Assembly (NCBI GenBank): GCA_947455205.1
Contig: CANGNF010000027.1
Location: 1 to 64,000, forward strand
Direction: 5' to 3'
DNA: 64,000 bases
Source of the DNA: Acetobacteraceae bacterium
GTDB lineage: Bacteria > Pseudomonadota > Alphaproteobacteria > Acetobacterales > Acetobacteraceae
Of the stretch, positions 1 to 8,355 are shown piece by piece. The position numbers and the translations under genes are program-made. A model generated the notes under the pieces. It did not search any database, was not told the DNA's origin, and was given only the letters and a program-made list of their open reading frames with translations. The stretch's first letter is position 1; each line of letters starts with the position of its first letter.

Positions 1-147
1 ACGAGGCCGACACACCAGTGGCGTTGGAAGACTGACCCAAGGTCTCAGCCGGGGCCCCTCGGGGCCCCGGCTGAGACCTTGCCCGCACGCCACCAGTGGC
101 CTGGTTTTACTCCGCCACGCTGGCCCGGTTTTGCTCCGCCGTTGACA
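1..147 (+). mobile_element. End of an IS21-family insertion sequence
   Basis: Two 20-bp direct repeats, TGGCCTGGTTTTACTCCGCC (97-116) and TGGCCCGGTTTTGCTCCGCC (121-140), match 18/20 and sit 24 bp apart, followed by GTTGACA ending at about 147. Multiple terminal repeats of this GGTTTTGCTCCGCC type ending in TTGACA are the known layout of IS21-family ends, where the IstA transposase binds. Positions 3-35 read in frame as EADTPVALED followed by TGA, which would suit the C-terminus of the IstB helper ATPase, but ten residues cannot prove it. The element is cut by the window edge. Its end lies directly against a PAS-HlyD reading frame, so it appears to have inserted into that gene. Confidence 0.75.
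39..80. terminator. Perfect 20-bp hairpin after the IS reading frame
   Basis: Positions 39-58 and 61-80 are exact reverse complements separated by a 2-base loop (TC). The hairpin starts 3 bases after the stop codon of the putative istB end. No U-tract follows, so it is either a strong stem-type terminator or a structure insulating the insertion sequence from outside transcription. Confidence 0.55.
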
Positions 148-1816
148 GATCCAGACGATCAACCCTGCCGCGACGCGGCTGCTTGGGGCGGCGGCACAGT
201 CCGGCGCCTTGCTGCGCGACATACTGGCCGATGATGGCAGTGCCGATGAATTCTTTGACGCCCTGCTGGCACCCGTTGCCGGCGAGGTAGCGCCGGAGGT
301 GGTGAGCTTTACGACGCAGGGCGAGGAGCGGCGCCTTCGGGTTCGCAGTACAGCCCATCGGGTGGCCCGGGGCACGTATGCGGGACGGGTATTGATCACC
401 GCCAGCTTCACCGATGTGACGGAGCTTGAGCGCCTCACTGAGCGAGAGGCCGAACTGGCCCGCCACTTGCGCGAGCAGCACACGGCCCTGCAAGGGGCCT
501 ATCGCAACCTGGAAAGCAATGCGGAACGTTTGCGGATCAGCGGCCGCCACCTGCAATTCGTGCGGATCGGCGCGACAATCGGCGTTTTCGTCCTCACCAT
601 GGCGGCGGGGCTCTATGGTTGGACGCAGACGCATGGGGCGCTGTTCAGCGAGGTAGCCGCCGTCACCAGAGGTGATGGGATTCCCCTCTCCCCCAGGCCG
701 GTCAATGCGCGCGTCGCCGTGGTGGGGGCGCTGGATGCCGGCGCGCTTGTCAGCGTGGTCGGACCCTTCGACGGACTCGTCCGGGCGCGGGACTTCCGCT
801 ACGGCGGTGCGGTCGATCGGGGCGCGCCCCTGCTCACCATGGACACCGGCGAGGTGGAAGTGCGGCTGAGGGAGGCACGGACAGCGCTGATCCGCATGCA
901 GCAGCGCATTGCGGAGTTGCGCGGCTGGGCCAATGGCTTCGAGGTTTCGCGCGCCAGGCGCCAGCTTGCCGCGGCCGAGTTGGAAGCGGGCGATCTTCGC
1001 ACGCGCGTGGCACAGACGGCGACGCTTCTGGCGCGCGGCATCATCCCGGCGGAGGAGCATCGCAACCTGCTGCAGCAGCAACGCAACCAGGCATTGCAGA
1101 TGCAGGCGGCGCGACAGGATCTGGAAGCCACGCTGGCGCGCGGCGACAGTGAGAACCTGCACATTGCTGAACTGGAGCTGTCCAATGCCCAGGTGCGCGT
1201 GCGCGACCTGGAGGCCGATATCGCCGCCGCGGTGGTGACGGCGCCGGTCTCGGGCGTTGTGCTGCTGCCGCCCGAACCTCAAGGCGGCAGGCGGCCCGAG
1301 ACGGTGGAGGTTGGCAGCCGCATCACCCGCGGCCAGACCATGCTGGTGATCGGCGACCTGGAGCGGTTCCAGGTGCGGGCCCAGGTCGATGAGATCGACG
1401 TGGGCAAGATGCGTATCGGCCAGGTCGTGCAGGTTACCGGTGACGCCTTCGCGGGCATCACGCTCGAGGGGCGAGTGGCAAGCGTGGCGGCACAGGCCTC
1501 GCCCGAGGCGGGGCGTTCCGGCCTACCCAGCTTTGCGGTCTCGGTTGAGATCGGTGGCATTCCACCTGAGGACCGGCAGCGCCTCGCGGTGGGCATGTCG
1601 GCCAATCTCTCGATCATCACCTATGATAATCCGCAGGGCTTCGTGGTGCCGCCGGATGTGGTGCGGGAGGGCGCACAGGGCCGGTTGGTGCGCGTGCGGC
1701 GTAATGCCATGGTGATGGAGGTTCCGGTATCCATCGGCATCGCAACACCTGATGGTGTGGAGATTCGCGGCGCCTTACAGGCGGGGGACGTCGTACTGAC
1801 GCCCACGGCAGACTGA
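146..1816 (+). pseudogene. PAS-HlyD membrane fusion protein, 5' end lost to IS insertion
   Basis: The open frame begins at 146 immediately after an in-frame TGA that belongs to the IS end. The first possible start is TTG at 209, inside a PAS domain: residues read from 149 on (IQTINPAATRLL) are the core of a PAS fold. Counting from 209, there is the rest of PAS (1-70), a charged coiled coil (about 72-115), one membrane helix (119-137), then a HlyD/RND-type adaptor with barrel-sandwich halves around a long helical hairpin (about 180-535). Such adaptors link an inner-membrane pump to the outer membrane. PAS fusion suggests sensing or dimerisation. Missing promoter and N-terminus make normal function unlikely, although the HlyD part is intact and could be expressed from an IS-borne promoter. 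Confidence 0.75.
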
Positions 1817-1820
1817 GTCA

Positions 1821-2200
1821 GGCGGGCCAAGCCGCCCACGCCATTCTGCAGGTGAGTCCGCGGGTCCAGTCCAACCAGACCCGAAACCACCGACGCGCGC
1901 GGACCCAGCGCTGATGAAGGCGCTGGCGCGGGCATTCCGGTACCAGAAGCTGCTGGACGAAGGGCGGTACGCGTCGATCGGCGAGATGGCTGCGGCGGAG
2001 CAAATCGAGCGCAGGTATCTGGGCACCCTGCCGCGGTTGACGCTGCTGGCGCAGGACATCGTGGAGGCAGTTCCTGATGGCCGACTGCCTCGCGCCCTGG
2101 ACTTATTGCGGTTGCTGGAGCCGATCCCGACGGACTGGGCGGTGCAGCGCGAGGCGCTTGCGATCCCACAATGCCGGCGCCGCGGTGGTCACCAGCGCAC
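1821..2200 (+). pseudogene. Remnant of recombinase-associated HTH protein C-terminus
   Basis: The frame reads DPALMKALARAFRYQKLLDEGRYASIGEMAAAEQ in consecutive pieces, then an LGTLPRLTLLAQDIVEAVPDGR segment. This is the C-terminal region commonly found in alphaproteobacterial site-specific (serine) recombinase-type proteins, which normally reads close to YLGRLLRLTLLAPDIVEAI. No catalytic part precedes it: the frame runs open back into the end of the HlyD gene without a plausible start. It also continues past the usual C-terminus into unrelated sequence (to 2393). It is best read as a decayed fragment left by a mobile element. The first Met of the frame is at 1914, but translation is doubtful. 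Confidence 0.5.
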
Positions 2201-2262
2201 CGGTAGACCGGCGCAGCGAGGTGAAGCAGGTGCCAGCGACCGAGCGTTGACGGTTTGCGCTT

Positions 2263-3405
2263 TCAGCCCAACCCCTGTTGCGGCAGGATCAGGAACTTCT
2301 CCCCCGTGGCTCGACGACAATAGGCCCGAATCACCTCCGGCCTCAGCGCCTCGGCCAGCGAGATTTCTGCGCTGTAGTGGCTGGCAAATGTAGACTTCAG
2401 CTCGGCGGCCACGCGGGTGCGCAGCCGCGCCTCCGTTGCTGCTCCCAGCTTCTTCAGCCCGGGCATGAGCAACCAGCCGCCCAGTCCCCAGGCAAAGCCG
2501 ATCGGCGCGCGCTCGAAGGTGGTGGGGCCGGTGTCCAGCCGGCCGTACAGGTAGACCTGCTTGTGCCGGGCTGAGCCGTAGTGGTTATAGGCGCTGGCGG
2601 TCTGCCTTGCTGCCGCCTCCATCGCAGCCAGGATCTGCCCGGCCAGTGGCCCGCCGCCCACGGCGTCGAAGCCCAGGGTGGCACCGGTCTCCGCCAGTGC
2701 CGCGGTCAGCGCTGCGGTGAAGTCTGCGGCGCTGCTGTCCACGACATGGCGGGCGCCATGGCCGCGCAGCAGCGCCGCCTGCCGTGGGCTGCGCACGATG
2801 TTCACGAGGCCGATGCCGTCCGCCAGGCAGATGCGGTTCAACATCTGGCCGAGGTTGGAGGCCGCGGCGGTGTGTACGAGGGCCGTGTGACCCTCCTGGC
2901 GCATGGTCTCCACGAAGCCCAGCGCCGTCATGGGATTGACGAACCAGGAGGCGCCGTCGCGCGGCGTCGTCCCTGCGGGCAGAACCAGGCACTCCGCCGC
3001 CCTGGCGCGGCGATACTGCGCCCACATCGCCCCGCCGAACACCGCGACCTGTTGCCCGAGCAGATGCGCGGCCTCGGCACCGGCGCGCACCACGGTGCCT
3101 GCGCCTTCATTGCCCACGGGCAGTGAGGCATCGAGCCGGGCGGCGATGGCCGTCAGCGCCGCCGCCGGTACCTGCGCGCGCACCACGGGACGTGCCGCCG
3201 ATCCCGCGAACTCGGCCGTGTCGAGCGCGGCCGGGCCGAGCAGCACGCCGATGTCCGAGGGATTGATCGGCGTCGCCTCGACCCGCACGACGATCTCGTC
3301 GGCGGCCGGTTCGGGCACCGTTGTCTCCTGCAGGGAAAGCTCCAGCACGCCGTCCCCGCTGATGCGCGAGCGCAGCTCCAGCCCGTGCAGTCCGTTGCCG
3401 TCCAT
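2263..3405 (-). CDS. Zinc-independent medium-chain dehydrogenase/reductase
   Basis: This 380-aa protein of the medium-chain dehydrogenase/reductase (quinone oxidoreductase-like) superfamily probably reduces or oxidises a carbonyl or enone substrate with NAD(P)H in the cytoplasm. The N-terminal GroES-like half contains INPSDIGVL and GNEGAGTVV motifs. The Rossmann half has a glycine-poor HTAAASNLGQM nucleotide-binding turn and later GFDAVGGG. The Cys/His ligands for catalytic or structural zinc are absent. The start is ATG at 3405 because GGGGGAGG lies 5 bases upstream; a longer frame to 3444 lacks such a site. It follows the aldolase gene by 48 bp on the same strand and is probably co-transcribed. 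Substrate unknown. Confidence 0.8.
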   Translation of the reverse strand: MDGNGLHGLELRSRISGDGVLELSLQETTVPEPAADEIVVRVEATPINPSDIGVLLGPAALDTAEFAGSAARPVVRAQVPAAALTAIAARLDASLPVGNEGAGTVVRAGAEAAHLLGQQVAVFGGAMWAQYRRARAAECLVLPAGTTPRDGASWFVNPMTALGFVETMRQEGHTALVHTAAASNLGQMLNRICLADGIGLVNIVRSPRQAALLRGHGARHVVDSSAADFTAALTAALAETGATLGFDAVGGGPLAGQILAAMEAAARQTASAYNHYGSARHKQVYLYGRLDTGPTTFERAPIGFAWGLGGWLLMPGLKKLGAATEARLRTRVAAELKSTFASHYSAEISLAEALRPEVIRAYCRRATGEKFLILPQQGLG

Positions 3406-3453
3406 GTTGCCTCCCCCGCGATGCGCCGATGGTCCCAACGCCAAGGCCGGCCT

Positions 3454-4290
3454 TCAGTACGTTCCAGGCTTCACCGGCTTCGGCGCAGGCGCCGTCGCCG
3501 CCTCGCCCGTCAGCATCGCCCGCATGCCCGCGCCGTTGGTGCGCCACCAGTCGTAGAGGATCCGCACGTCCCAGCCGATGCAGAAGTGCTTCACCCCCAT
3601 CTCCAGATACGGCGCCGCGCCCGAGATATCAGCCAGTTCCACACGCGGGTGCTTGCCCATCCGCAGCGCGGTCTCGATCGTGAAGCGCTCCGCCTTGACC
3701 ACGTCAGGGTGCGACCGCTGCCCGGTCAGCCCGAGGCTCATCGAGTAGTCGGAGGACCCGAACTGCACCATGTCGATGCCAGGAACCGACAGGATCGCCT
3801 CCAGGTTCTCCACGCATTCGCGCTTCTCCACCATGATGGCGATCACCACCTCATTCAGCGCATCGACATAGGCCGGCGAGCCGCCCTCCAGCACAGTACC
3901 TACATCGCGCCGCATGCCGACGCCGAGCCGGCCGCCGCTGCCTGGCGTCTCGGCGCGCACTGCGGCAACGCAGGCCTCGGCATCCGCCACCGTCCGGATA
4001 TCGGCGAAGAGCACGCTCTGGAACCCCGACCCGATCGCTCGCATCGCCTGGTGCGTGTACTGCTTCTGCTCGACCTTGATCATGCCGCCGAGGTTCTTCA
4101 GCTCGAACGCACGGCCGAGATTGTCGAGGTCGTGCATGGTGAAGGGCGCGTACTCCGCAGTGAACTCGACGTAGTCGTAGTTCTGGGCGTCGCCAATCAG
4201 TTCCACGAGCGTGGGCCAACTGGACAGGATATGCGTGCCGATCGTCGGTTCCCCGGCGTTCAGCTTCTGGCGCAGGCGGTTGGGGCGCAT
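3454..4290 (-). CDS. HpcH/HpaI family class II aldolase
   Basis: The 278-aa protein belongs to the HpcH/HpaI aldolase/citrate lyase family, metal-dependent enzymes that cleave 2-keto-4-hydroxy acids to pyruvate (or a related keto acid) and an aldehyde. The TIM-barrel signatures are visible: the metal-binding Glu in IMVEKRECVENL and the Asp in FGSSDYSMSLG, matching the family's E and D ligands. The start at 4290 is chosen for the GGAGG in CGTCGGAGGAAACG a few bases upstream; an in-frame ATG at 4341 would add 17 unsupported residues. It sits between a LysR gene and a dehydrogenase gene, which together suggest a side-chain or ring-cleavage catabolic step. True substrate not predictable. Confidence 0.85.
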   Translation of the reverse strand: MRPNRLRQKLNAGEPTIGTHILSSWPTLVELIGDAQNYDYVEFTAEYAPFTMHDLDNLGRAFELKNLGGMIKVEQKQYTHQAMRAIGSGFQSVLFADIRTVADAEACVAAVRAETPGSGGRLGVGMRRDVGTVLEGGSPAYVDALNEVVIAIMVEKRECVENLEAILSVPGIDMVQFGSSDYSMSLGLTGQRSHPDVVKAERFTIETALRMGKHPRVELADISGAAPYLEMGVKHFCIGWDVRILYDWWRTNGAGMRAMLTGEAATAPAPKPVKPGTY

Positions 4291-4429
4291 GGTTTCGTTT
4301 CCTCCGACGGATGGGGCAGTAATACCAAAGTTTCGCCCCATCAGGACAGTTCAGCAACCTGAGCGGCTGCACTTGCCGTTGACCTTCCCCCCTGAACTCG
4401 GCCCAGTCCTGCGTCGGTCGCAGGCAGAT

Positions 4430-5356
4430 TCACATCATCGGCTGCGTGGTGATGCTCAGCGCCCTTGAGGCCGTCTCGCACATCCATCTGATCCCCTTGT
4501 CGCTGGCAAAGCGGACATGGCTGTGGACCTTCACCTCGATCGGCGGAAGAGCCAACGGCAGTTCGAGCCGACGAAAATCCTTGGCCCGATGCAGCCGCAG
4601 CGCGAGGGACTCCGGGAAGATCGCGGCCAGGTCTGAGTTCCGCACGATCTCCGGGGCAGTCATGAAATGCCCGCGGACCGCGATCCGGGCGCCGATGTCC
4701 CGTTCGGCGAACCATTGCTCGAGGCTCTGGAGATGATTCGGAGAGATGATCCTCGCATAGAAGAACCGCAGGCCGGTGAGAGAGGCTTCGGTGAGCTGAC
4801 GCCCGGCGATGGGGTGGCCCGCACGGACAAGGCAGATGAACCTGTCGTCGAAGACGTCGATGCTGGTGCATTCCTCGCCGGGGTCGGTGACGTAGCCGAT
4901 GGCCAGGTCGACCTCGCCTGACCGCATCGCGGCCACGACGTAGTCCGGCACGAAGGGCACGACGTCGATGCGCACGGCTGGCGCGATGCGCGCCAGGCTG
5001 GTGACCAGGCGCGGCAGCGCATAGACCTCCGCGATATCGGACATCGCGATGCGGAACCGTCGCTGGGTCGAGCCGGGATCGAAGGCAGCGCGCTCCTTGA
5101 GCGTGCGGTTGATCAGCGCAAGAGCCTGATCGAGCGGCTCGTGCAGTTGCACCGCCATGTCGGTCGGCAGCATGCGGTTGGCCGCACGGACGAACAGCGG
5201 ATCGTTGAAGTAATCGCGTAGCCGCCGCAGCGCGTGGCTGATCGCAGGCTGGGTAAGACCGAGGCGCTCGCCCGCGGCCGTGAGACTGCGCAGGTCCCAG
5301 ATCGCCAGGAACACCCGCAGCAGGTTGAGGTCGATGCCTGCATTCGTGCTGTTCAT
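4430..5356 (-). CDS. LysR-type transcriptional regulator
   Basis: The 308-aa protein has the classic layout: winged HTH at residues 9-66 (LTAAGERLGLTQPAISHALR is the helix-turn-helix) and a periplasmic-binding-fold effector domain from about 95 to 300. Family members bind T-N11-A dyads and activate divergent genes on binding a pathway metabolite. It is transcribed away from the amidase operon starting at 5539 and is followed after 139 bp by the aldolase gene, so it likely controls one or both. The start codon ATG at 5356 lies 10 bp from a candidate operator (5366-5388), consistent with autorepression. The ligand is unknown. Confidence 0.9.
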   Translation of the reverse strand: MNSTNAGIDLNLLRVFLAIWDLRSLTAAGERLGLTQPAISHALRRLRDYFNDPLFVRAANRMLPTDMAVQLHEPLDQALALINRTLKERAAFDPGSTQRRFRIAMSDIAEVYALPRLVTSLARIAPAVRIDVVPFVPDYVVAAMRSGEVDLAIGYVTDPGEECTSIDVFDDRFICLVRAGHPIAGRQLTEASLTGLRFFYARIISPNHLQSLEQWFAERDIGARIAVRGHFMTAPEIVRNSDLAAIFPESLALRLHRAKDFRRLELPLALPPIEVKVHSHVRFASDKGIRWMCETASRALSITTQPMM

Positions 5357-5365
5357 GGTGTGGAT

Positions 5366-5388
5366 GATAACTATCGATTGGACTTATC
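5366..5388. promoter_or_regulatory. Candidate LysR operator (GATAA-N13-TTATC)
   Basis: GATAA (5366-5370) and TTATC (5384-5388) form a perfect dyad separated by 13 bases. The site lies just upstream of the lysR start and in the 180-bp divergent gap before the amidase operon. LysR regulators typically bind AT-rich dyads of this size. The AT-rich core stands out from the GC-rich surroundings. Confidence 0.5.
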
Positions 5389-5538
5389 TCAATGCCTCCC
5401 AAAAAGTCATGCGGTCAGGCGGCGATGGCGCCGCCGATGGGGATGCATGATGCAGCGAGTGCGCACTTCTCAGCGGCGGCGCGCCGATGACACCACCGCT
5501 TCAGCAAGCCTCGCCCGGTGCTGGCCAGCGAGGCGGGC

Positions 5539-7035
5539 GTGAGCATTCAATTCACCTCGGCCAGCGAGCTTCTCGCCCAGCTCGCGGCGAAGCAGATCTC
5601 AAGCGTCGAGGTGCTGCAGCATTTCATTACGCGGATCGAAGCGCATGACGGTGCGATCAATGCCGTGGTCGTGCGCGATTTCGACCGTGCGCTGGCCTGC
5701 GCCCGAGAGGCCGATCTTCGCCGCCAGTGCGGACGGCCGGACGCCCTCGGCCGCCTTCACGGCCTGCCGCTCACGGTCAAGGAATCCTTCGACATCGCGG
5801 GTCTGCGGACCACCTGGGGCATGCGGTCGCGCGCCGGCCATCGCGCGGATGCGGATGCCGACGCGGTCTCGCGTCTTGTGGCCGAGGGAGCGATCGTCTT
5901 CGGCAAGACCAACGTGCCGGAAGGGCTGGCGGACTGCCAGACGGCGAACCCGCTCTACGGCCGCACCAACAATCCCTGGGATCTTACGCGCACCTGCGGC
6001 GGCTCCTCCGGCGGATCGGCGGCGGCCCTGGCGGCGGGCTTCACCTGCGCCGAGCTCGGCAGCGACCTCGCCGGTTCGCTGCGGACTCCGGCGCATTTCT
6101 GCGGGGTGTACAGCCATAAGCCATCCTATGGCCTGGTCTCCCAGATCGGCCATGCGCTCGATGCAGACACCACGCCGTCCGACCTCACCGTCATCGGACC
6201 GATGGCGCGATCAGCGTCCGACCTTCGCCTCCTGTTCAACTGCATCGCGGGCCCGGGCGAGCCTGAAGCAACGGGATGGCGCCTTGCCCTGCCGGAAGCC
6301 CGTGGCCGACGCCTCGGCGATTTCCGCGTCGCGGTCCTGCCCGATCACCACGTCTGCGAGGTCGATGCCTCGATCAGAGAGGCGATCGTGACGCTGGCCC
6401 GTAACCTGCAGCGCGAAGGCGCCACCGTCGATTTCGCGCCGGAGTGGCCGGTCGATCTCGAGCTCTGCTGGCAGGACTACATGGTCATGATGCGCGCCGT
6501 GGGCTCACGTCGCGCCTCGCCCGAAGCGCTGCGCATGCTGGCCGACCAGGCCGCGGCGCTGCCGAGCGGGGACCGCAGGTATCGGGCCGCGGTCCGACAC
6601 GCCGCGGGGCTGAGCCATCATGGCTGGCTGGCGCTCCACACCCGGCGCAGCCGCTTCCGCGAGGCATGGCGGCACTTCTTCCGCTCCTACGACATCATCC
6701 TCTGCCCCGCTCATGCTTCGCTGGCGTTCCCGCACGACATCGCATCGGCGCGCGAGGACCGCATCCTCGAGATCAACGGTCGCCCGCAGGATTACAACCA
6801 GTCGCTGTTCTGGCTGGCCATTGCCGGCCTCAGCTACCTGCCCTCGACCGTGCGTCCGGTCTCGCTGGGCAGAGGCCTCCCGATCGGGATCCAGATCATT
6901 GGGCCGTACCTGGAGGACATGACGACGCTGCGGTTTGCCGAGCTGCTCGATCAGCTTTGTCCACCGCTGCCCTATCCGCTTCACGACGCAAATCTCCCAC
7001 GAGCCACCACCCGGACATCAAGGAGCCAGCCATGA
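5539..7035 (+). CDS. Amidase (amidase signature family)
   Basis: About 498 aa from GTG 5539 (a GTG at 5518 in frame is an alternative). The GAGGCG just before 5539 favours the later start. The Ser-cisSer-Lys triad is readable: Lys81 in LTVKESFD, Ser156 in GGSSGGS and nucleophile Ser180 in GSDLAGSLR. These enzymes hydrolyse amides to acid plus ammonia in the cytoplasm. The stop overlaps the start of the next gene (ATGA, 7032-7035), indicating translational coupling with the flavin monooxygenase-like gene. With LysR opposite and a TctC receptor downstream, the enzyme probably acts in catabolism of an amide- or nitrogen-containing compound. Substrate specificity cannot be read from sequence. Confidence 0.88.
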   Translation: MSIQFTSASELLAQLAAKQISSVEVLQHFITRIEAHDGAINAVVVRDFDRALACAREADLRRQCGRPDALGRLHGLPLTVKESFDIAGLRTTWGMRSRAGHRADADADAVSRLVAEGAIVFGKTNVPEGLADCQTANPLYGRTNNPWDLTRTCGGSSGGSAAALAAGFTCAELGSDLAGSLRTPAHFCGVYSHKPSYGLVSQIGHALDADTTPSDLTVIGPMARSASDLRLLFNCIAGPGEPEATGWRLALPEARGRRLGDFRVAVLPDHHVCEVDASIREAIVTLARNLQREGATVDFAPEWPVDLELCWQDYMVMMRAVGSRRASPEALRMLADQAAALPSGDRRYRAAVRHAAGLSHHGWLALHTRRSRFREAWRHFFRSYDIILCPAHASLAFPHDIASAREDRILEINGRPQDYNQSLFWLAIAGLSYLPSTVRPVSLGRGLPIGIQIIGPYLEDMTTLRFAELLDQLCPPLPYPLHDANLPRATTRTSRSQP

Positions 7036-8252
7036 ACCACATCAACGTCATCAAGGGCGATTACTGGACCGGATCGCCGACCGCAGCCTTCGACCACAAG
7101 GCCGCCGCCCGAGCGATCCTGCCGCGGCTCGACGCGACCGCCGCGAACAGCGAGCGACTGCGTCGGCTGGATGACGACGCCGCAGCGGCGCTGCGTGCCT
7201 CCGGCCTTGCCCGCACGCTGACTCCACGTGCGTTCGGCGGCCTTGAGCTTTCCCCGGGGGCGCATGTCTGGGCCTGCGCCGAACTGGCGCATGCTTGCTC
7301 CGCGGCGAGCTGGGTCCTCATGGTCTGCGTGGCGCACGACTACATCGTCGGGCGCTTTCCGGTGGAGTGCCAGAGGGAAGTCTATGAAGGCGATGCCGAT
7401 AACCTGCTGGCCGGGGCCCTGGCGCCGCAGGGCACGATCGAACGCGTCCCTGGTGGCTGGCGGCTGAGCGGGCGCTGGCAGTTCGGCAGCGGCTGCGACC
7501 ACTCGCCCTGGTTCATCCTGGGGACGAAGGTGAAGAACCCGGAGGCCGACGGCTACCTCAACTACCACGTGATGGTGCCCGCCGCCGACATCGAGATCGA
7601 CGATACCTGGCACACGCTCGGCATGCATGGCACCGGCTCCAAGGACCTGGTCGCGCACGACGTCTTCGTCCCCGAGCACCGGGCGATGCCCACCTTCCCG
7701 ACCTTCCAGGGGATCAGCCCGCACACCGACAGCCCGCTCTATCGCCTGCCGGTCTATGCCGGCCTGTCGTCGATGGTGGCAGGCTCGGTGCTCGGCATGG
7801 CCGAACGTGGCCTCAAGCACTTCATCGAGCGCACCTCGGTCCGCACGACGGCGCATGGCGTTTCCAAGGCGCCCAACGCCAGCATGCAGAAGCGCGTCGC
7901 TGAATCCAGCGCCGAAATCGCGGCGGCGCGGCGCTTGCTGGACGACATCTGCGCGCGCCTGGACGCCGCGATGGCCGCTGATCGCGGGCCGATGCCCGCC
8001 GCCGAGCGCGTTCAGTTCCGCTTTGATGCGGCCTATGTGGTGGAACTCAGCCGTCGCGCCATCGACAGGTTGTTCGCCGCCTCGGGTGCCCACGGCATCT
8101 ACCAAGGCAATGACCTGTACCGCGCCTATCGCGACATCAACACGGCCTGCCATCACGCCGTGATCGATTTCGACACCGTGGCCGGGCTGCGCGGCCAGAT
8201 CGCGCTGCTCGGCGACATCGGTGAAACCCCCCTCGCCGCGCCATTGGCCTGA
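7032..8252 (+). CDS. Acyl-CoA dehydrogenase-fold flavin monooxygenase-like protein
   Basis: The 406-aa protein shows the acyl-CoA dehydrogenase fold: N-terminal helical domain (about 1-115), beta domain with GGWRLSGRWQFGSGCDHSPW (about 135-155), MHGTGSKDLVAHDVFVP (about 200-215), and a C-terminal helical domain of the type found in group D flavin monooxygenases (HsaA/DszC/HpaB-like). Such enzymes use FMNH2 or FADH2 from a separate reductase to hydroxylate or desulfurise/denitrify substrates. No reductase gene is nearby. ATG 7032 is preceded by AAGGAG and overlaps the amidase stop by 4 bp. A true acyl-CoA dehydrogenase is less likely because the usual catalytic Glu cannot be placed confidently. 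Confidence 0.8.
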   Translation: MNHINVIKGDYWTGSPTAAFDHKAAARAILPRLDATAANSERLRRLDDDAAAALRASGLARTLTPRAFGGLELSPGAHVWACAELAHACSAASWVLMVCVAHDYIVGRFPVECQREVYEGDADNLLAGALAPQGTIERVPGGWRLSGRWQFGSGCDHSPWFILGTKVKNPEADGYLNYHVMVPAADIEIDDTWHTLGMHGTGSKDLVAHDVFVPEHRAMPTFPTFQGISPHTDSPLYRLPVYAGLSSMVAGSVLGMAERGLKHFIERTSVRTTAHGVSKAPNASMQKRVAESSAEIAAARRLLDDICARLDAAMAADRGPMPAAERVQFRFDAAYVVELSRRAIDRLFAASGAHGIYQGNDLYRAYRDINTACHHAVIDFDTVAGLRGQIALLGDIGETPLAAPLA

Positions 8253-8355
8253 TCAGACGTCTGGCCTGCTTCAGGCAGAGCGCGGAGGCGCCCTGCCTTG
8301 CCGCCGGCCACCATCCAAGTTCCGACAACCACCTTCCATCCAAGGAGGCCGCTTC

